A stretch of DNA of 11,360 nt from Spirochaetia bacterium. Lineage in GTDB: Bacteria > Spirochaetota > Spirochaetia > JABMQR01. Below the pieces are notes generated by a model. It did no database searches, had not been told where the DNA came from, and saw nothing but the letters and a program-made list of their open reading frames with translations. Shown here piece by piece: positions 8,056 to 11,360 of the stretch; within the stretch, counting starts at the first letter, position 1, and the number at the start of each line of letters is the position of its first letter. The position numbers were made by a program, and so were the translations under genes. The stretch lies in NCBI GenBank assembly GCA_016784705.1, contig JADHUD010000056.1, positions 1 to 11,360 of the forward strand, read 5' to 3'.

Positions 8056-8231
8056 AAGCATCGGTATCTACATGTTTGCAGTTCAGCCTGACTCTGTATA
8101 AATACCACGTGCCATTGAACTTCTTAAACCATATTTGATAGAGATAATCTGATTTTTATATATAACAGCTGCTGCGCTTTACTAACTCACAGTATACACC
8201 CGAATAATCAGTTGTGCTACGGTTTGATTTC

Positions 8232-8253
8232 TGTCAGCAGCGTGTCAGCAGCA
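8232..8253. repeat. Tandem 11-bp repeat
   Basis: TGTCAGCAGCG (8232-8242) is followed directly by TGTCAGCAGCA (8243-8253), 10 of 11 identical. The 12-bp palindrome GCCTGATCAGGC follows at 8259-8270. These could be protein-binding sites for the kinase promoter; there is no further evidence. Confidence 0.5.
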
Positions 8254-8351
8254 AAACCGCCTGATCAGGCATTTGCATCAGGATTTTAAGATATCACTTA
8301 GTCTCTACTTCCTAAAAGCAGGCAAGTTGGACATCGGTGGAATCGAACGAC

Positions 8352-8379
8352 TTGACTAATATTATTTTATGTGTAACAT
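8352..8379 (+). promoter_or_regulatory. Candidate promoter of the recombinase gene
   Basis: TTGACT (8352-8357) and TAACAT (8374-8379) are 16 bp apart, five and four of six matches to sigma70 consensus. The promoter is embedded in the inverted repeats at 8355-8401, which would suit repression. The leader would run about 170 nt through the hairpin array. Confidence 0.35.
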
Positions 8380-8401
8380 TACATAATATTAGTTATGTAA
8401 T
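8355..8401. repeat. Two overlapping inverted repeats
   Basis: ACTAATATTAT (8355-8365) pairs with ATAATATTAGT (8383-8393), 11 of 11 with a 17-nt interval. ATTACATAA (8378-8386) pairs with TTATGTAAT (8393-8401), 9 of 9 with a 6-nt loop. The two pairings share bases 8383-8386 and 8393 and exclude each other as hairpins. As DNA they could be operator or recombinase-binding sites. Confidence 0.7.
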
Positions 8402-8426
8402 ATTTTAAACATTCTAATAGAGGAGG

Positions 8427-8456
8427 AAATTTCAAAATGATTTTATTTTGAAATTT
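8427..8456 (+). repeat. Hairpin 1 of the recombinase leader
   Basis: AAATTTCAAAAT (8427-8438) and ATTTTGAAATTT (8445-8456) pair perfectly with a 6-nt loop. A strong AGGAGG (8421-8426) precedes an ATG (8437-8439) that opens a four-codon frame closed by TGA, so a leader mini-ORF is possible. Confidence 0.7.
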
Positions 8457-8470
8457 CGACAATTTGGTCA

Positions 8471-8522
8471 GAAGTTTGCATATCAAATAAATAATTATTT
8501 ATTTGATATATAGACAAACTTC
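8471..8522 (+). repeat. Hairpin 2: long stem with a perfect 30-bp palindrome
   Basis: The central palindrome spans 8480-8509, each arm 15 bp (left arm ATATCAAATAAATAA). Outside it GAAGTTTG (8471-8478) pairs with CAAACTTC (8515-8522) across a 1-nt/5-nt internal loop. It can form a cruciform in DNA or a stable AU-rich RNA stem. Confidence 0.85.
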
Positions 8523-8525
8523 AAA

Positions 8526-8546
8526 AGCCAATTTTTGAAATTGGCT
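8526..8546 (+). promoter_or_regulatory. Hairpin 3, next to the recombinase ribosome site
   Basis: AGCCAATTT (8526-8534) pairs with AAATTGGCT (8538-8546) over a TTG loop. The ribosome site AGAGG begins one base after it, at 8548. A TTG start codon at 8535 would lie in the loop, which makes that start unlikely. The hairpin could hinder or position ribosome loading. No T-run follows, so it is not a terminator. Confidence 0.55.
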
Positions 8547-8555
8547 CAGAGGACG

Positions 8556-9413
8556 ATGAACGTGTCAGAACAGACAAATCTTTTCGAAGAATTAAGCGGG
8601 ATTCAGGATGCTTATAAAATTGATGTAAAGCAGTTCATTGATTTTATGAAAGAACGGCACCTGCATTTAGTTGAAGGTCTTACAGCATATGCCTTATGGC
8701 TAGAAAAAGAACATGACGGAAAATACTATAGCCCTTCAACGATCAACAGAAAAATTGCAGCGGCAAAGAATAGAATCCGCTACGCTTTCAAACACAGTTC
8801 TTCAGCAGCTAAACTTCGGGAAAAGTACCAACTGGCAGAAGTCTTGAAAGGTGTCAAACTGAAAAAAATCGAGAGCCTGTCTGTTCCTCTGGATAAGGTT
8901 TTGAGTGTTGAGGAAATTCAACAACTTATAAACGAAACAAAAGATATCACCATCAAACTTATGGTAATGTTTCTCATCAGTACAGGTGTACAGATCTCAG
9001 AAATGCTCGCAATCCGACTTTCTGATTTACATCCAGCAGATGATATCTTTTATGAAATACGGATAATTGGGAAAAGCGGCAGAAAGCGAATCATCCATGC
9101 CAAGAAGAAATTTATAGATCGTATACATGAACACTTTAACGGTATAGTATTTCTTTTCGAACATGATGGAAGACCCTATAGCCGTATAGCCACTACCAAC
9201 AGGATCAAATATGAATCCTTTGTAATTATAGGACGCTCTGTATCTGCAATACAGCTGCGCCATACATGGGCGCTGATTCAAATTCAGAAGGGTAAACCTA
9301 TAAGTGCTGTTGCCGCTGTACTGGGGCATTCAGATCCAGGTTTAACGGTAAGAATGTATTCTGATGACACTCTCGAACCGCATGAAGCATTCCTTGATCT
9401 TCACGAGAAATAA
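8556..9413 (+). CDS. Tyrosine recombinase (phage-integrase family) with altered catalytic residues
   Basis: From ATG 8556 the protein has 285 residues: an N-terminal SAM-like core-binding domain (about 10-100) and a C-terminal catalytic domain (about 115-285). Seen in the catalytic domain are the beta-hairpin lysine K173 ('GKSGRKR'), R235 in 'QLRHTW', H258 in 'LGHSDPG' and the nucleophile Y268 in 'VRMYSD'. Two members of the usual R-K-H-R-H-Y set are replaced: the first Arg is Gln146 ('TGVQISE', codon 8991-8993) and the first His is Ile232 (codon 9249-9251). Such proteins cut and rejoin DNA at specific sites; loss of Arg I would be expected to cripple this. There is no integron-integrase insertion, so it is not IntI. 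AGAGG at 8548-8552 is close to ATG 8556 (3 nt) and better spaced for GTG 8562, so the start is uncertain by two codons; TTG 8535 is less likely. Confidence 0.85.
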   Translation: MNVSEQTNLFEELSGIQDAYKIDVKQFIDFMKERHLHLVEGLTAYALWLEKEHDGKYYSPSTINRKIAAAKNRIRYAFKHSSSAAKLREKYQLAEVLKGVKLKKIESLSVPLDKVLSVEEIQQLINETKDITIKLMVMFLISTGVQISEMLAIRLSDLHPADDIFYEIRIIGKSGRKRIIHAKKKFIDRIHEHFNGIVFLFEHDGRPYSRIATTNRIKYESFVIIGRSVSAIQLRHTWALIQIQKGKPISAVAAVLGHSDPGLTVRMYSDDTLEPHEAFLDLHEK

Positions 9414-9474
9414 TTGAGTCGTTAGACCTGTCGAATAAAGAAGCTGCAAGATAAACCTGCCGCACCCTTACGAT

Positions 9475-9512
9475 CTTATACAGCAGACGCCTGCAGATAA
9501 GCACTTTTGTTT
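9475..9512 (+). terminator. Possible terminator of the recombinase gene
   Basis: CTTAT (9475-9479) and GCAG (9483-9486) pair with CTGC (9491-9494) and ATAAG (9497-9501), with a small internal loop and an ACGC apical loop. TTTTGTTT follows. The stem is imperfect, so the call is weak. Confidence 0.35.
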
Positions 9513-9525
9513 ATACTGTTTATAC
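9508..9525. repeat. Tandem 9-bp repeat TGTTTATAC x2
   Basis: Two exact copies of TGTTTATAC lie end to end (9508-9516, 9517-9525). They overlap the T-run of the possible terminator. No function is evident. Confidence 0.6.
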
Positions 9526-9707
9526 AACATAAAAGTCGAAAACCAATAAATCTTGCGAAGAGATTTCTCCTGAAGCAAAATGCAATTGGCAGCAGTAAAT
9601 GTCAATAAAGATGAACGATACTAACGCCTATGTGATTAAACAAACCAAAGCTTATAGTTGCCTTTTAGAGGAGTAAAATAGGTATCATTCCACACAAATG
9701 GCAGAGA

Positions 9708-9767
9708 CTGAAACCTGCCTCGGAATTCATGAAAAAAAGAAACACTCACTAATCAGGAAGGTTTCAG
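9708..9767. repeat. Spaced 9-bp inverted repeat upstream of the lipoprotein gene
   Basis: CTGAAACCT (9708-9716) and AGGTTTCAG (9759-9767) are exact complements 42 nt apart. They may frame a promoter or form the base of a leader RNA stem 74 nt before the ATG. Confidence 0.4.
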
Positions 9768-9840
9768 CAATTTATCGGGTAAGAAGTGGTGAAAACCCAA
9801 CCCTTATATCATTCAAAAAGAAAATAACGGAGTAATTCAC

Positions 9841-10938
9841 ATGAAAAAAAATAAGAATACAAAAATGTATCTATTATTTATCGCAATTCTCGCAGCATCC
9901 CTCCTGGCAGGATGCGAAAACATCACAGACCCATCAGTAGATGCAACGTTACCAACGGTTAGTTCAACATATCCTGTTGATTCTGCTACAGGTAGAGCAA
10001 TTAATACTAACATCACTGCATCCTTTAGTGAAGCGATGGATCCGGCAACTATGGTTGCAGCAAATTTCACTCTGACCGATGGGGTAACCTCAGTAATAGG
10101 AAACGTCACATACGATATTCCCAATGAACTTGTCACCTTTGCACCTGCAGAAAATCTGGTTGCAGAAACAACTTATACTGCAACAGTAACTACCGGAGGA
10201 ACAGATCTTACAGGTAATTCATTAGCAGCAGACAAAGTGTGGACATTTACTACAGAAGCCTCAGGAATTGGCCCTGCACCAGTTAAACTGGGAACTTCCG
10301 GTAATTTTGTAATTCTTGCAAAAACAGCTATTTCAACAGTTCCCTCCTCTATTATTACGGGAGATATCGGAATAAGTCCTGCTGCCCAGTCCTATATAAC
10401 TGGCTTCTCACAAACTGATGCTACCGGATATTCCACCTCACCGCAAATCACCGGTTTCATCTATGCTTCTGATATGGCACCTCCTACACCTTCCAATATG
10501 ACAACAGCAATAGCTGATATGGAGCTAGCCTATACAGATGCAGCTGGCCGCATTACACCTGATTTCACTGATCTGGGAACCGGAGCTATCGGCGGACTCA
10601 CTCTCGAACCTGGGCTGTATACCTGGGGAAGTACCGTTACCATACCATCGGGCATTACCATTTCCGGAAATGCAAATGATGTCTGGATATTCCAGATTAC
10701 TGGTGATCTTAACGTCAGTGCCGCAGTAAATGTTATTCTAAACGGCGGTGCAAAAGCACGGAACATCTTCTGGCAGTTAAGTGGAGAAGCCACCATTGGA
10801 GCAAATTCCCACTTCGAGGGAGTTGTTCTCAGCCAAACTGCAATTACACTGGGTACCGGTGCATCAATAAACGGAAGATTATTGGCACAATCCCAAGTTG
10901 CACTTGATCAGAATACTGTTACAAAACCAGTTCTGTAG
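9841..10938 (+). CDS. Lipoprotein with Ig-like (Big_5) and ice-binding-like (DUF3494) domains
   Basis: The 365-residue protein starts with a basic, then hydrophobic signal peptide ending in the lipobox LLAG-C25, so it should be lipidated and anchored outside the inner membrane. Residues about 35-138 form a bacterial Ig-like domain of the Big_5 type ('STYPVDSATG', 'FSEAMDPATM', ending 'VWTFTTE'). Residues about 145-365 are a DUF3494 domain ('LGTSGNFVILAKTAIS', 'ITGDIGISP', 'LEPGLYTWGSTVTI', 'DVWIFQITGDL', 'ARNIFWQLSGEATIG', 'FEGVVLSQTAITLGTGASINGRLLAQ'). This fold is a beta-solenoid known from ice-binding proteins but also common in mesophiles, where its role may be adhesion. Ice binding should not be assumed. 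The start ATG has GGAG eight bases upstream. It is the only coding gene between the recombinase and the convergent gdhA. Confidence 0.9.
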   Translation: MKKNKNTKMYLLFIAILAASLLAGCENITDPSVDATLPTVSSTYPVDSATGRAINTNITASFSEAMDPATMVAANFTLTDGVTSVIGNVTYDIPNELVTFAPAENLVAETTYTATVTTGGTDLTGNSLAADKVWTFTTEASGIGPAPVKLGTSGNFVILAKTAISTVPSSIITGDIGISPAAQSYITGFSQTDATGYSTSPQITGFIYASDMAPPTPSNMTTAIADMELAYTDAAGRITPDFTDLGTGAIGGLTLEPGLYTWGSTVTIPSGITISGNANDVWIFQITGDLNVSAAVNVILNGGAKARNIFWQLSGEATIGANSHFEGVVLSQTAITLGTGASINGRLLAQSQVALDQNTVTKPVL

Positions 10939-10968
10939 AGTGTAAGAATAGAAGTCTATACATTGAAA

Positions 10969-11015
10969 AAGGTGTCAATGTCTGAGGGAGGATTTCCACC
11001 AGACATTGACACCTT
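10969..11015 (-). terminator. Strong hairpin between convergent genes, terminator for gdhA
   Basis: AAGGTGTCAATGTCTG (10969-10984) and CAGACATTGACACCTT (11000-11015) pair over 16 bp with a 15-nt loop. On the minus strand the stem ends in a TTTTTC run, a good intrinsic terminator for the glutamate dehydrogenase gene, 56 bp past its stop. On the plus strand the tail is TTCTCTAT, so it may also stop lipoprotein transcripts, less efficiently. Confidence 0.85.
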
Positions 11016-11070
11016 CTCTATAAGCAAAAATATATACTCTTTCTATAAAATAGTGCGCTCTTACATCTCT

Positions 11071-11360
11071 CTAGAATCCAAGTTCCAGCATTGCATCAGC
11101 AACTTTTCTAAATCCCGCTATATTCGCACCTTTTATATAATCAACATGGTTTCCTGTTTTTCCTGATTCAACACATGCAGAGTGAATATCCTTCATGATT
11201 CTATTAAGTTTATCATCAACTTCTTCTTTCGGCCAGCTGAGTTTCATAGAATTCTGAGACATCTCCAGTCCGGACACAGCTACTCCGCCGGCATTTACTG
11301 CTTTACCCGGAGCAAATACTATGTTTTTCTTTATCAGCCGTTCAACAGCCTCTGTCGTAC
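11071..11360 (-). CDS. gdhA: Glutamate dehydrogenase, C-terminal part (cut by window edge)
   Basis: The last 96 residues of the protein are present; the frame continues past the window end, so the start is not visible. The stretch APGKAVNAGGVAVSG followed by LEMSQNSMKLSW, and later 'YIKGANIAGFRKVADAM', is highly characteristic of hexameric bacterial glutamate dehydrogenases of the GdhA type, usually about 445-450 residues long and most often NADP-linked. The enzyme interconverts glutamate and 2-oxoglutarate plus ammonia in the cytosol. The visible part belongs to the dinucleotide-binding domain and the C-terminal helices. It ends with TAG at 11071-11073 and is followed by the hairpin terminator at 10969-11015. 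Cofactor preference cannot be judged from this fragment. Confidence 0.92.
   Translation of the reverse strand, partial: TTEAVERLIKKNIVFAPGKAVNAGGVAVSGLEMSQNSMKLSWPKEEVDDKLNRIMKDIHSACVESGKTGNHVDYIKGANIAGFRKVADAMLELGF

Larger units (their letters stand above)
8423..8523 (+). repeat. Leader repeat, long copy (upstream of the recombinase)
   Basis: This is the expanded relative of the nrdJ-leader element at 4191-4247. Matching blocks are 8450-8478 (28 of 29) and 8506-8523 (18 of 18). Two palindromic additions distinguish it: one after GAGGAAATTTC that duplicates the AAATTTC sequence as a 12-bp hairpin, and one in the loop between GAAGTTTG (8471-8478) and CAAACTTC (8515-8522). The element ends 32 nt before ATG 8556, as the other copy does before nrdJ. 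Confidence 0.75.
8109..8555. other. Divergent control region between kinase and recombinase, rich in inverted repeats
   Basis: No gene is supported here. In order it holds a tandem 11-bp repeat (8232-8253), the palindrome GCCTGATCAGGC (8259-8270), overlapping inverted repeats around a candidate promoter (8352-8401), and three consecutive hairpins leading into the recombinase start (8427-8546). A short open plus frame ending at TAA 8360-8362 is not recognisable. Leftward promoters for the kinase must lie in the first part, but I see no convincing -35/-10 pair. Confidence 0.6.
9414..9840. other. Gene-free interval between recombinase and lipoprotein
   Basis: No gene is supported in these 427 bases. 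They hold a weak terminator-like hairpin (9475-9512), the 9-bp tandem repeat TGTTTATAC (9508-9525), and an inverted repeat CTGAAACCT/AGGTTTCAG (9708-9716 and 9759-9767, 42 nt apart). Tiny open frames, such as a 21-codon one from ATG 9611, have no ribosome site. The lipoprotein gene must have its promoter here, but I cannot identify it. Confidence 0.6.

Noticed and set aside
8328..8347. A tRNA 3'-end-like string (minus strand GTTCGATTCC then GATGTCCA), possibly an attachment site for the recombinase
   Set aside because: The 5' strand of the T-stem does not pair and no cloverleaf can be built around it; no second copy is visible in the window.
8228..8362. Open plus-strand frame ending in KLDIGGIERLD, as a possible gene remnant
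   Set aside because: Short, without a start or ribosome site, overlaps tandem repeats and matches no family I recognise.
9421..9427. GTTAGAC after the recombinase gene matches the integron attC core GTTRRRY
   Set aside because: No partner RYYYAAC site with the attC layout is present, and the recombinase lacks the integron-specific insertion.
9611..9676. 21-codon open frame upstream of the lipoprotein gene
   Set aside because: No ribosome site and no recognisable sequence; expected by chance in AT-rich DNA.

Overview
The window looks like chromosomal DNA of a moderately AT-rich anaerobic bacterium. A member of the Spirochaetota is my best guess, from the mix of an Rnf/Nqr-type electron-transport subunit, a class II ribonucleotide reductase, an M42 aminopeptidase, a soluble multi-PAS hybrid kinase and a predicted lipoprotein. 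No single marker proves this. There are no rRNA or tRNA genes and no CRISPR array.

Layout. Minus strand from the left edge to about 8.05 kb: the start of an rnfD/nqrB-like gene (1-206, cut by the edge), an MFS efflux-type transporter (347-1579), the B12-dependent reductase nrdJ (1645-4158), a 388-bp leader region with two NrdR boxes and a repeat, an M42 peptidase (4546-5658), and a PAS-PAS-PAS-HisKA-HATPase-REC hybrid kinase (5724-8045) that probably shares a transcript with the peptidase. From 8.05 to 8.55 kb lies a gene-free control region dense in inverted repeats. Plus strand: a small tyrosine recombinase (8556-9413), a 427-bp gap, and a lipoprotein with a bacterial Ig-like domain followed by an ice-binding-like (DUF3494) domain (9841-10938). 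The right edge holds the end of a minus-strand glutamate dehydrogenase gene. A 16-bp-stem hairpin separates it from the lipoprotein gene.

How the genes relate. Most are housekeeping: redox energy (rnfD), dNTP synthesis (nrdJ), nitrogen assimilation (gdhA), peptide breakdown (M42). The nrdJ promoter region carries textbook NrdR boxes, so dNTP/ATP-responsive repression is likely. The MFS gene has a near-ideal dimeric operator just before its start codon.

The most unusual part is the recombinase and its leader. The recombinase lacks two residues of the usual catalytic set (Arg I is Gln, His II is Ile). Its leader contains an element that also occurs, shorter, in the nrdJ leader: two blocks of 29 nt (28 identical) and 18 nt (all identical). 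Both copies have the same orientation relative to the downstream gene, and both end 32 nt before the start codon (taking ATG 8556 for the recombinase). The recombinase copy is enlarged by palindromic insertions, including a perfect 30-bp palindrome. On the chromosome the two copies are inverted relative to each other and flank the kinase-peptidase block.
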